This document shows positions 33,301 through 41,251 of a stretch of 58,412 nucleotides of DNA, piece after piece. Made by a program: the position numbers and the translations under genes. How positions within the stretch are numbered: position 1 is the first letter of the stretch; each line of letters begins with the position of its first letter. A model generated the notes under the pieces. The model had not been told where the DNA came from. It worked only from the letters and a program-made list of their open reading frames with translations, and ran no database searches. The stretch covers positions 1-58,412 of the forward strand of contig NZ_FQYM01000021.1 in the NCBI RefSeq assembly GCF_900141705.1, in the 5' to 3' direction. This DNA comes from Fibrobacter sp. UWP2 (GTDB lineage: Bacteria; Fibrobacterota; Fibrobacteria; Fibrobacterales; Fibrobacteraceae).

Positions 33301-35334
33301 TTAGTCCTTTATGCAACGGACGTTATACGCTACATTTTCCTTGCCATCACTTTGATACAAGAACATGGTGTTGCCGACGTCAATGTGCAAATAGAACCCT
33401 GCAGAACTCCAGAAATAAGCGCCCGAGCCTTCAAACATATAAGTTCGATCTCCAGACAGGAGCCCTCCAGGACGCGCATAGAACCTATATTCATTCGTTC
33501 CAAACTCACTTTTCCAGTAAAGTGACACACTGACTTTTCTTGGGGATCCGCCGACCGCCCTTAAGAAGACCTGCCAATCATAGTTGCTAGGTAAATGCCA
33601 TCCGCTAGGACAAACACCCTGGACAGGCAAGGTTGGCGTACATAACTCTTTGATACCGCAGCCCTTGCCATCCGAACTCCATACACCCGCACTGTCCATC
33701 GCGGAAGCCCAGGTGTAATAGCGACCATACTTGATACAATCACCCGAATGACTAAAACAGAAATTGCTGGAATCACGGGAATCCGGGTCCGCCTTGTAAG
33801 AGAACTTCAAGTTTTCCGCCATCCAGGTCTGTTCACCAATCGTCACAGTCCCGTAGGTCTGACCATCACGCTCGTCAGTCATGGTTCCCGTCACCACCGT
33901 CGAAGGGTCAACAACCGCCTGATTGACGCTACTGCTGGACTCAATTACCATGCGACTGCTTGATTTCGGCGTAGCGCTAGAAGATGAAGGAACAACATCC
34001 TTAACACAACGGACGGAATATCCTTCGTATTTGAAGAAGGAGTAATTTTTCATGACTATGTCGGCGGAATAAAAAGATATGCCGTACGCATCATTACCGG
34101 AACCGCACTCTGTAGCAGTCCAGAAGTACGCTTGGCTAGACCTTTCCGTATACGCCACACGGGAGGCCACACCCATGGAGCTTCTGCCCGCAGGGAGCAC
34201 AGAAAACTCATAGGCATCCGTCCCTTCTTTATCAATAAACCAACCTTCGGTGGACTTGAGCAATCTACCCGCTTCAGATTCATCTCCGACCAGGGCAATC
34301 AACTTGAACCATTCGCTTTGCGTCGACAGGTGCCAATCCTTAGGGCAAGCCCCCCGCACAGTAGATGTCAGGAAACACCTCGTACCATAGCCACAGCCCT
34401 TGCTATTATTAGAAAATATGGCAGCACTGTCCATCGCGGCAGCCCAGGTGTAAAGGCGGCCGTACTTGGAGCATCGGGAAGGATCATTATTATAACAGAA
34501 ACTGGTGGAGTCAAGGGAATCTGAGGCCACCAAGTAAGCAAAGTTCAGGTTTTCTGCCATCCAGGTCTGTTCGCCAATCGTTACAGTTCTATAAACCTGG
34601 CCGTCGCGGTAGTCCGTCAGGGTGTTGTTTTTGACATCGTAAACGCTTCTGTCATCGCCCACGCTGAACGACGACGGAATGCTCGAAGAACTGCGTACTT
34701 CGCTACTGGAAGTTCCGCTGCTAGAAGCCGCGCTGCTGGACGATACACTGCTGGAGCTTTCCGCATCTTTGCCGCTATCCGATGACCTTGACTCGGAGCT
34801 GCTGGAGGTTACGCTGCTTGAACTTTTGCCACTAGAACTGGACTTGCCGCTGCTAGAAGATACACTGCTGGAGCTCTCCACGTCTTTGCCGCTATCCGAC
34901 GACTTCGACGCAGAACTGCTGGAGCCGCCTTCTTTGCCGCTGCTGGAAGACACGCCACCCACCGGAATCCACTCCTCGTCGGAACAGGTGTAAAGAATTT
35001 CTTCCTCGGACGCAAGGGCGTATTGCCCCTCCCTGCCCTGGTTGCAGACCTTGAAATCTTCCGGCTCGTCCTCAGTCTGGGAAACCTTCTCCCACCTGAA
35101 CTTGTCGCCAGATTCCACGCAAACATAGGGAGTGTCCTTGACAAACTCGAGGCTACCCGCCTTCTTGGCGGTGCAGTTGCTCAAGTCGTCGATAGACAAG
35201 ACTGCGTTATCGGGCAGCTTCTCCGGGCGCGCGCTGAAGTCGCTGTCATCGTCACCGCAGGCAGCCAGGCCAACGGCCACAGCGGCCACGAGTGCAAGTG
35301 AATAAACTTGGGGTTTTCGCAAATCTGCTAGCAT
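33301..35334 (-). CDS. Lipoprotein with poly-Ser linker and two FISUMP domains
   Basis: The 677-residue protein has a lipoprotein signal ending LAACGDDD (acylated Cys in the lipobox), a short domain with CTAKKAG..YVCVESGDKFRW and a partial repeat (YALASEEEILYTCSDEEW), and a long SSSS linker (about 130-220). Two copies of the Fibrobacter succinogenes major paralogous domain follow. Each begins TVTIGEQTWMAENL, has YTWA-x-AMDSA, a GxCPxxWHLP/S motif and ends with VRCVKD; copy 1 is about 235-455, copy 2 about 490-677. FISUMP proteins are abundant in Fibrobacter and thought to act at the outer surface; their exact job is not known. GAGGTG lies before the ATG. It is a single-gene unit. Confidence 0.88.
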   Translation of the reverse strand: MLADLRKPQVYSLALVAAVAVGLAACGDDDSDFSARPEKLPDNAVLSIDDLSNCTAKKAGSLEFVKDTPYVCVESGDKFRWEKVSQTEDEPEDFKVCNQGREGQYALASEEEILYTCSDEEWIPVGGVSSSSGKEGGSSSSASKSSDSGKDVESSSSVSSSSGKSSSSGKSSSSVTSSSSESRSSDSGKDAESSSSVSSSSAASSSGTSSSEVRSSSSIPSSFSVGDDRSVYDVKNNTLTDYRDGQVYRTVTIGEQTWMAENLNFAYLVASDSLDSTSFCYNNDPSRCSKYGRLYTWAAAMDSAAIFSNNSKGCGYGTRCFLTSTVRGACPKDWHLSTQSEWFKLIALVGDESEAGRLLKSTEGWFIDKEGTDAYEFSVLPAGRSSMGVASRVAYTERSSQAYFWTATECGSGNDAYGISFYSADIVMKNYSFFKYEGYSVRCVKDVVPSSSSATPKSSSRMVIESSSSVNQAVVDPSTVVTGTMTDERDGQTYGTVTIGEQTWMAENLKFSYKADPDSRDSSNFCFSHSGDCIKYGRYYTWASAMDSAGVWSSDGKGCGIKELCTPTLPVQGVCPSGWHLPSNYDWQVFLRAVGGSPRKVSVSLYWKSEFGTNEYRFYARPGGLLSGDRTYMFEGSGAYFWSSAGFYLHIDVGNTMFLYQSDGKENVAYNVRCIKD

Positions 35335-35383
35335 AGGGCACCTCGAAGTGAAACTATATTATTTCACCCCGATTTGCAACAGG

Positions 35384-35947
35384 CTAGCCCTGCAGGACGC
35401 ATTCCGGATGTTCTTTCATCTCGTCCAGCTGAATCTGGTGAAGCACCACGTGGCCTTTCACCAGGCTCTGCTGCACGTCGATGATACGCTGGTTGCTCGA
35501 ACCGCGGAACTTGAGTTCGAGCGACTTTTTCGCCATGACGAACGGGCCGTCGATAAGGATGTCGGCATAGGCGAGCAGGTCGAGGAACGACGGGATTTCT
35601 TCCCAGTGCTGCTGCAGGTATTCGAACGTGTACCCCGTAAAGATTACAAGACTCAGGCCGCGATCCTTGATTTCGCGGGCTAGCGGAACGAGCGCCGCCG
35701 CCTGGTCCATCGGGTCGCCACCGCTAAACGTGACACCGTCGAGCAGAGGGTTCTCGTCAATCATCGCAAGGATTTCGTCGATTTCGATAAAATGCCCGCC
35801 GTTGAAATCGTGCGTCTGCGGATTCTGGCAACCGGGGCAGTTGTGGTGGCATCCCTGCGTAAAGACCGTCATGCGAATGCCCGGACCGTCCACGAAAGAT
35901 TCGGGCTCGATGCCCGCAATGCGAAGTCTCGGAGTTTCCTGTTCCAT
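35384..35947 (-). CDS. nrdG: Anaerobic ribonucleotide reductase activating enzyme
   Basis: The 187-residue radical-SAM protein has the cluster motif CHHNCPGC, FVDGPGIRMTVFTQGC before it, the SAM-contacting GVTFSGGDPMDQ and VIFTGYTFEYL. It uses SAM and a 4Fe-4S cluster to place the glycyl radical on class III ribonucleotide reductase. It is downstream of nrdD and the separate glycyl-radical peptide gene, with a terminator-like hairpin between, so it may be transcribed by read-through or from its own promoter. Confidence 0.93.
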   Translation of the reverse strand: MEQETPRLRIAGIEPESFVDGPGIRMTVFTQGCHHNCPGCQNPQTHDFNGGHFIEIDEILAMIDENPLLDGVTFSGGDPMDQAAALVPLAREIKDRGLSLVIFTGYTFEYLQQHWEEIPSFLDLLAYADILIDGPFVMAKKSLELKFRGSSNQRIIDVQQSLVKGHVVLHQIQLDEMKEHPECVLQG

Positions 35948-35971
35948 TCCTAAAAAAATCCCTATTTACAA

Positions 35972-36001
35972 CAAAATAAAAAACGGCGGGACATGCCCGC
36001 C
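35972..36001 (-). terminator. Terminator between the glycyl-radical peptide gene and nrdG
   Basis: On the minus strand GGCGGG, loop CATGT, CCCGCC is followed by GTTTTTTATTTTG. It would end or attenuate transcription from nrdD before nrdG. Confidence 0.75.
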
Positions 36002-36047
36002 TAAGATTACCTAGCAGGTGTTTCGTACCCGGACAAATGTCCAGGCA

Positions 36048-36194
36048 TTACACGCCGTGCTTGACACGGTCGTTCACTTCGGCACGCTTCGCGTTGTTGA
36101 AGCGGTCGACTGTTCCGACCAGGTAGCCCGTAATACGGCGGATGCGTTCGAATCCGACGCCTTCGCCAAACTTGTTCAGTTCTTTTTCTGACAT
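36048..36194 (-). CDS. Separate glycyl-radical C-terminal peptide of class III ribonucleotide reductase
   Basis: A 48-residue gene encodes the part that normally closes NrdD: ERIRRITGYLVGT with the radical glycine (Gly23 in RITGY), then DRFNNAKRAEVNDRVKHG. It begins 30 bases after the nrdD stop, in the same frame, with AAGGAG nine bases before its ATG; two in-frame TAA codons (one is the nrdD stop) rule out a single missed codon as the cause. The peptide must dock into the large subunit so that NrdG can make the radical. Short proteins of the NRDD family exist elsewhere, as I recall from clostridia, so a split enzyme is credible. YfiD acts as a comparable spare part for pyruvate formate-lyase. 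Confidence 0.85.
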   Translation of the reverse strand: MSEKELNKFGEGVGFERIRRITGYLVGTVDRFNNAKRAEVNDRVKHGV

Positions 36195-36224
36195 TGTTGT
36201 TTACTCCTTGCTTGTTAAAACTGG

Positions 36225-38555
36225 TTACCGGACACCCCTGAACACGGGCATGCCGGGATAAAGCTTGCGCAGTTCCTCGATCTTCGCCTCGGAAATCGCA
36301 TGTCCTTCGCTACGTCCGCAACGCGGGCACACATCGCCGATGACACCGACGAATCCGCAGACCGGGTCACGGTCGACCGGATGGTTGATGCTGCCGTAAC
36401 CGATACCCACCTCGGCCATGTAGCGCACGATTTTCTCGAACGCGTCGAGGTTCTGCGTCGGGTCGCCATCGAGCTCGATGTAGCTGATGTGGCCAGCGTT
36501 GGTGAGCGCGTGGTACGGGGCTTCGAGAGCGAGCTTCTTGAAGGCCGAAATCTTGTAGTACACCGGCACGTGGAACGAGTTGGTGTAGTAATCGCGGTCG
36601 GTAACACCCGGGATGATGCCGAACTTCTTCTTGTCCATGCGAACGAAGCGGCCCGAGAGGCCTTCTGCCGGCGTGGCGAGCAAGCTGAAGTTGAGACCGA
36701 GGCGCTTGGACTCGTTGTCGCAGAATTCGCGCATGTGCTTGATAATCTTGAGACCGAGTTCCTGGGACGCTTCGGATTCGCCGTGATGCTTGCCCGTGAG
36801 GGCCACGAGCGTTTCGGCAAGGCCGATGAAGCCGATGGAAAGCGTTCCGTGCTTGATGACCTCGCCCACGGTGTCTTCCCAGCCGAGCTTCTCGGAATCG
36901 ATCCAGACGCCCTGTCCCATGAGGAACGGGAAGTTCTTGACCTTGCGCTTGCTCTGGACGGCAAAGCGTTCCATGAGCTGGTCGCTCACCAGTTGCAGCA
37001 TGCGGTCGAGTTCCTTGAAGAACAGGTCCACGGACTTCATCTTGATGGCGATACGGGGCAAGTTGATGGAGGTGAAGCTCAGGTTGCCGCGGCCGTACGA
37101 GATTTCGCGGGTCGGGTCGTAGTTGTTGCCGATAACGCGGGTGCGGCAGCCCATGTAAGAGATTTCTGTTTCCGGATGGCCTTCCTTGTAGTACTGCAGG
37201 TTGTACGGGGCATCCTGGAAGCTGAAGTTCGGGAACAGGCGCTTCGCGCTCACGCGGCAAGCAAGCTTGAACAAATCGTAGTTCGGGTCGCCCTCGTTCA
37301 GGTTCACGCCCTTCTTCACGCGGAAAATCTGGATCGGGAAGATGGCCGTTTCGCCACCGCCCAGGCCCTCCTCGGTGGTGAGCAACAGGTTCTTCATCAC
37401 CATGCGGGCTTCCGGTTCGGTGCACATGCCGTAGTTGATGCTAGAGAACGGGGTCTGCGCACCGGCGCGGCTGTGCATGGAGTTCAGGTTGTGAACAAAC
37501 GCTTCCATCGCCTGGAACGTCGTCTTGTCGGTTTCCTCGTAGGCCATCTTCTCGGCAAACTTCTGGGCCTTCATCACCGTCTCGACATCGAAAGTCTTGG
37601 AAAGTTCGCGGGCTTCGGCCTCGACAAACTTCTCGTTCGGCACGAGGGTCGCGACCATGCCCATCTCGGCCATTTCCGTATGGAGCTTCTTCACGACAGG
37701 CTGGATTTCTTCTTCGGTCTTGCCCGTCAGAAGGATGAGCGCCTTCACCATGTTCGAGAGGTAGGACTTGCGGTACGTGATGCGCACGCCGTCGGCCATG
37801 GCATAGTCAAAGTTCGGGATGGACTGGCCGCCGTGCTGGTCATTCTGGTTACTCTGAATGGCGATAGCGGCGAGGGCGGCGTAGCTACGGATGTCCTTGG
37901 GTTCGCGCAGGTGGCCGTGACCGGTGTTGAAGCCGTTCTTGAACAACTTCTTCAGGTCGATCTGGCAGCACGTCATGGTGAGCGAGTAGAAATCCAGATC
38001 GTGGATGTGGATATCGCCGTCCATGTGGGCGCGGCTGTGCTCGGGCTTGAGCATCATCATCGTGTAGAAGTGCTTGGCCGATTCAGAACCGTACTTGAGC
38101 ATGGTGCCCATCGCGGTGTCGCCGTCGATGTTCGCATTTTCGCGCTTGAGGTCGGACTCCTTGGCGGAGCTGAACGTAATGTCGCGGAGCGTGTGCATGA
38201 GGCGCGTATTGACTTCGCGGATGCGGGTGCGCTCGGCGCGGTACAAGATATAGCTCTTGGCGGTGTCGGCATAACCACATTCAGTAAGTGCCTTTTCGAC
38301 GGCGTCCTGGATTTCTTCGATGTCGGGTTTGTTTTTGCCCTCGGCTTCGAGGCGACCCACGGCATAGGCGGACACCTTGAGGGCGGAGCTGGTCAGGAGG
38401 TCTTCGTGGCCAAGGAGGTCCAGCTGGTCCTGGGAAGCTTTAATTTGTTCGTTCAATTCGCCGGAGGCGCGGAAAGCCTTGATGATGGCTTCAGAAATCT
38501 TCTCAATGTTGAACGGCATTTCGCGGCCGTCACGCTTTTTGACTGTAAAAATCAT
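36225..38555 (-). CDS. nrdD: Class III (anaerobic) ribonucleoside-triphosphate reductase, large part lacking the radical glycine
   Basis: The 776-residue protein opens with an ATP-cone (VKKRDGREMPFNIEKISEAI, about 3-95) and continues with NrdD catalytic sequence (HIHDLDFYSLTMTCCQIDL, GHGHLREPKDIRSYAALAAI, RAGAQTPFSSINYGMC). It ends with a zinc ribbon (CGFVGVIGDVCPRCGRSEG). It reduces ribonucleoside triphosphates to deoxynucleotides without oxygen. After the zinc ribbon the protein stops at GMPVFRGVR; the glycyl-radical segment is in the next gene (36048-36194). Two NrdR-type boxes lie 70-110 bases upstream. The long leader (38556-38933) carries further inverted repeats. Confidence 0.93.
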   Translation of the reverse strand: MIFTVKKRDGREMPFNIEKISEAIIKAFRASGELNEQIKASQDQLDLLGHEDLLTSSALKVSAYAVGRLEAEGKNKPDIEEIQDAVEKALTECGYADTAKSYILYRAERTRIREVNTRLMHTLRDITFSSAKESDLKRENANIDGDTAMGTMLKYGSESAKHFYTMMMLKPEHSRAHMDGDIHIHDLDFYSLTMTCCQIDLKKLFKNGFNTGHGHLREPKDIRSYAALAAIAIQSNQNDQHGGQSIPNFDYAMADGVRITYRKSYLSNMVKALILLTGKTEEEIQPVVKKLHTEMAEMGMVATLVPNEKFVEAEARELSKTFDVETVMKAQKFAEKMAYEETDKTTFQAMEAFVHNLNSMHSRAGAQTPFSSINYGMCTEPEARMVMKNLLLTTEEGLGGGETAIFPIQIFRVKKGVNLNEGDPNYDLFKLACRVSAKRLFPNFSFQDAPYNLQYYKEGHPETEISYMGCRTRVIGNNYDPTREISYGRGNLSFTSINLPRIAIKMKSVDLFFKELDRMLQLVSDQLMERFAVQSKRKVKNFPFLMGQGVWIDSEKLGWEDTVGEVIKHGTLSIGFIGLAETLVALTGKHHGESEASQELGLKIIKHMREFCDNESKRLGLNFSLLATPAEGLSGRFVRMDKKKFGIIPGVTDRDYYTNSFHVPVYYKISAFKKLALEAPYHALTNAGHISYIELDGDPTQNLDAFEKIVRYMAEVGIGYGSINHPVDRDPVCGFVGVIGDVCPRCGRSEGHAISEAKIEELRKLYPGMPVFRGVR

Positions 38556-38933
38556 CTAATCCGATCCTTCTATCCGGTATTTGGCAGCCAAAAGGACATT
38601 TGAAGCCAAAAAACCCAAAATTACTATATCTTGTGCTTAAACAGGGTTGTGCACCACAAGATGTAGGCTATAAGATAATAAAAGTTTTTAGAAAAAGACG
38701 ATTTTTTTGAAAAAATTATAATTTTTTTGTAATATTTCTAAAAATTTACACAAATTCTATCAACAGGTTGTCCATAAGGCCCAAATTATCATTACTCCAA
38801 CTTGGAGTATATAATAGACCTAACCCCATAATGAACAAATAGTTAGAACTTATCAACAAAAAAAGTGATGTTTTTTACGAGCTTTCCCTTGACAAAAAGA
38901 AAGCGACACAAGAAAATAATTTGTTCGTAACGA
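38556..38933 (-). promoter_or_regulatory. Regulatory region of nrdD with NrdR-type boxes
   Basis: No gene is present. CTATATCTTGTG (38624-38635) and the inverted CACAAGATGTAG (38655-38666) fit the NrdR box core WATATATW flanked by CAC/GTG; their centres are 31 bases apart, about three helical turns, as for paired NrdR boxes. Further upstream is a perfect 17-bp palindrome, TACTCCAACTTGGAGTA (38793-38809), next to a TATTAT -10 candidate, an A/T-rich stretch (38690-38755) and TTATCAACA and related words like weak DnaA boxes. Confidence 0.6.
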
Positions 38934-39656
38934 TCATTTGAGTTCTATGGAAAGGTGAACTTTCGCCTGGACCTCGACCGAGTCGGCAATGGAGTTCTCG
39001 TCGAGGGTTCCTGCAGCATCTGTTGCGTTCGCCATATAGAGCATGCTTTTAGAGCGCCGCGCCCCGAGACGAATGACTCCAGCTTCGTCGCCACCTATAT
39101 AAAGGACCTTTCCCAGCTTGAGGCCTGCACCCGCGGCATAGTGCGACGCCTTGGCAAGGCCATTCTTGACCGCTGCTTCGATAACCACACCCTGGAGGGA
39201 ATCCAAATTCTTGACCGTTGCCGAAGTCGGGTAGATTTCCACGTCGGGCTCGGTCGAAAGAAGCTGCGTGAGCATCGCAGCATCCTTGCGCGAATCCAGC
39301 TTGACGCTAAACTCCTGCCTGGCTACGTAACCCACAAGGCGGCGGTCGCCATGGTCGTACGACCATTCCTTGGTCAGGGAGACGCTGTTCTGCTCTACGC
39401 CGGATTCGTCAACGTCAATGGACTTTGTCACTTCAAAAATACGCTGGCGGCGCTCGGTCAACTTTTTGTAGACGCCGTCCTTGCTTGCATCACGGAGTTC
39501 CAGCGAAAAAGTAGAAACGAACTGATTCGCCGCATATTTTTGCGACTTGCTGCCAGAAACATCCACCTTTGGGACCTCGGGCGTATTTTTGCAACAATCG
39601 CAGCCGGTAAAAACAAGTGCCCAAAAAACGATTCCCGAAATCATTCCGAATTTCAT
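38934..39656 (-). CDS. SIMPL-domain lipoprotein
   Basis: The 240-residue protein has a lipoprotein signal (MKFGMISGIVFWALVFTGC, acylated Cys19). The body carries the SIMPL (DUF541) pattern, VDVSGSKSQKYAANQF early and AVKNGLAKASHYAAGAGLKLGKVLYIG late, where the paired helix and strand usually lie. SIMPL proteins are periplasmic and of poorly known function. AAAGGAG stands five bases before the ATG at 39656, which decides the start against an upstream in-frame ATG. It begins 25 bases after the symporter gene and is probably in the same operon. Confidence 0.8.
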   Translation of the reverse strand: MKFGMISGIVFWALVFTGCDCCKNTPEVPKVDVSGSKSQKYAANQFVSTFSLELRDASKDGVYKKLTERRQRIFEVTKSIDVDESGVEQNSVSLTKEWSYDHGDRRLVGYVARQEFSVKLDSRKDAAMLTQLLSTEPDVEIYPTSATVKNLDSLQGVVIEAAVKNGLAKASHYAAGAGLKLGKVLYIGGDEAGVIRLGARRSKSMLYMANATDAAGTLDENSIADSVEVQAKVHLSIELK

Positions 39657-39681
39657 GACGACTCCTTTTATGCTTTTCAAG

Positions 39682-41160
39682 TTATGCTTTGCGAGTCTTA
39701 AGGAAAGGCGTGCAGACCAGCTTCAAAGCAACGGCGACAACGATGGTCGTCGTCATGCTGATGAAGGGCATCCACGGCCAGCTAAAGATGCCGCCGAGGA
39801 GAGCCGGAACACCAAATGCAGGGATTCCCTGAATGAGCACAAGGCTCGCCATGCCACAGAGAACCGCGACGATGACCATCCACGGGCGCAAATTCTTGAC
39901 AAAGAACGCGAGGATGAACATGCCGAGGAGAGGGCCGGTAAAGAGCCCGGTAAAGAAGAGCGCATTCTTGAGGAGGCTCCCCTGCTGCGTCGCCGCAAAG
40001 AGCGCAAAAAATACGCCCAAGACTCCCCACACGACCGTCCAGATTTTGGCTCGCTTGAGGCCGCCAATGCCCTCGTCCTCCTTCCAGCCCAAAAAATCGT
40101 GCTCCGAGGTGTTGCTGAGGGAATTGATGGCGCCCGAGAGACTACTCATGGCCGCAGCACAGATGGCGGCGACTATAAGGCCTGTCACACCTATCGGGAG
40201 ACCGTTTACAATAAAGTAAGGGAACACGTCGTTTTGACCGATGCCCTCAGGAAGGCTCGAAACACACGTCACCTTGTAATAGACGAACAGCGCCGCGCCT
40301 ACCCAGTAAAAGAGAATCGAAACCGCGCAACCGAGCACCATCGAGAGGATGCTGGAACGGTTCGCCGCCTTCACGTCTTTGCAGCTGAGGTAGCGCTGCA
40401 CAAACTGCTGATCGCAACCGCGAATGGCAATCTCGAGGATTGCATAGGCAAAGCCAGCCGAAACAAGCGTGCGTGCGTCGGAAATGTCGATGGACGGATT
40501 CCACCAGCGGGTCTTGCCTGCCTCGCTTGCCATGGCAGCCATCTCGCCAAAACCGCCCACGGCGTTCGAGATGAGGATCAGCACCAAGGCTCCACCGCCA
40601 AAGAACACGCAGAACTGCATCACGTCGGTCCAGATGACCGCCTTGATGCCGCCAAACCAAGTGTAAAAAATGGCGACGGCGGCAGAGACGACTATCGCCA
40701 CACGCAAGTCCACATGCAAAATTTGCGCCAGCACAAGCGACGGAGCATAGAGCAAGATGCCCGTGCGGAGCAGCAGATGCAGGCAATAGAAAAGCGCCGC
40801 CAGGCGACGCACGGCAAGGGAACCGAACCGGCGTTCAAACAACTCGTAGGCACTGTTAATGCCCGCTGAACGGAACCGGGGGATGAACACGAAACCGACA
40901 ACAATAATAGAGAGCAAGGCGCCGATTTGGAACATGAGGAACGTCATGTCGTCGCCATACACATCGGCAGGAGCGCCGAGGAACGTGGTCGCACTCACCG
41001 AAGTCGCGATAAGGCTGATGCCCACGGCCACCCATGGCATGGCGCCGCCACCGAACATGTATTCCTTGAGGTTCTTGTTGCCGCGAGAAACCCAAAGGCC
41101 AATCGCAAGCGAAAAGAGAAGGTAGGCGAAGAGGACGATCCAATCGATTAAAGTAAACAT
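39682..41160 (-). CDS. Sodium:solute symporter (SSS family)
   Basis: The 492-residue protein has about 13 membrane segments and the SSS signatures FYTWFGGIKAVIWTDVMQF, GGAMPWVAVGISLIATSVSATTFLG and AAICAAAMSSLSGAINSLSN. It takes up a solute (sugar, amino acid, sialic acid or vitamin) with sodium; sequence alone does not tell which, though the length and the RGNKNLKEYMFGGG loop resemble sugar and sialic-acid members. No ribosome-binding site is visible before the ATG; the upstream 90 bases are degenerate repeats. A SIMPL lipoprotein gene follows. Confidence 0.88.
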   Translation of the reverse strand: MFTLIDWIVLFAYLLFSLAIGLWVSRGNKNLKEYMFGGGAMPWVAVGISLIATSVSATTFLGAPADVYGDDMTFLMFQIGALLSIIVVGFVFIPRFRSAGINSAYELFERRFGSLAVRRLAALFYCLHLLLRTGILLYAPSLVLAQILHVDLRVAIVVSAAVAIFYTWFGGIKAVIWTDVMQFCVFFGGGALVLILISNAVGGFGEMAAMASEAGKTRWWNPSIDISDARTLVSAGFAYAILEIAIRGCDQQFVQRYLSCKDVKAANRSSILSMVLGCAVSILFYWVGAALFVYYKVTCVSSLPEGIGQNDVFPYFIVNGLPIGVTGLIVAAICAAAMSSLSGAINSLSNTSEHDFLGWKEDEGIGGLKRAKIWTVVWGVLGVFFALFAATQQGSLLKNALFFTGLFTGPLLGMFILAFFVKNLRPWMVIVAVLCGMASLVLIQGIPAFGVPALLGGIFSWPWMPFISMTTTIVVAVALKLVCTPFLKTRKA

Positions 41161-41169
41161 AATTTGAAA

Positions 41170-41250
41170 TGCAGGATGTGAGATGTAAAATGCGGAACGT
41201 TTAATTACTCATTTCACATTATTCATTGTTCATTATTCATTTTTTAGCAG
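41170..41250. repeat. Degenerate CATTTCACAT/ATTCATT repeats
   Basis: GGATGTGAGATGTAAAATG (about 41173-41191) is followed by an inverted, tandem set CATTTCACATTATTCATTG, TTCATTATTCATT (41210-41240). Similar words occur at 51014-51040 (CATTTCACACTCCACATCG). The region lies between the symporter and the GGDEF gene. Confidence 0.55.
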
Positions 41251-41251
41251 T

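Noticed and set aside
33235-33525. Plus-strand gene in the region before the FISUMP gene end
   Set aside because: It mostly overlaps the FISUMP coding sequence antisense and has no domain or ribosome-binding site.
36300-38603. Long plus-strand open frame opposite nrdD
   Set aside because: It is a shadow of the nrdD gene, with His/Val/Leu-rich text and no recognisable domain.
38640-38900. Replication origin (AT-rich DNA with DnaA-like words)
   Set aside because: The DnaA-like words are imperfect and few, and no dnaA, dnaN or gidA-type gene is near; NrdR boxes explain the region better.
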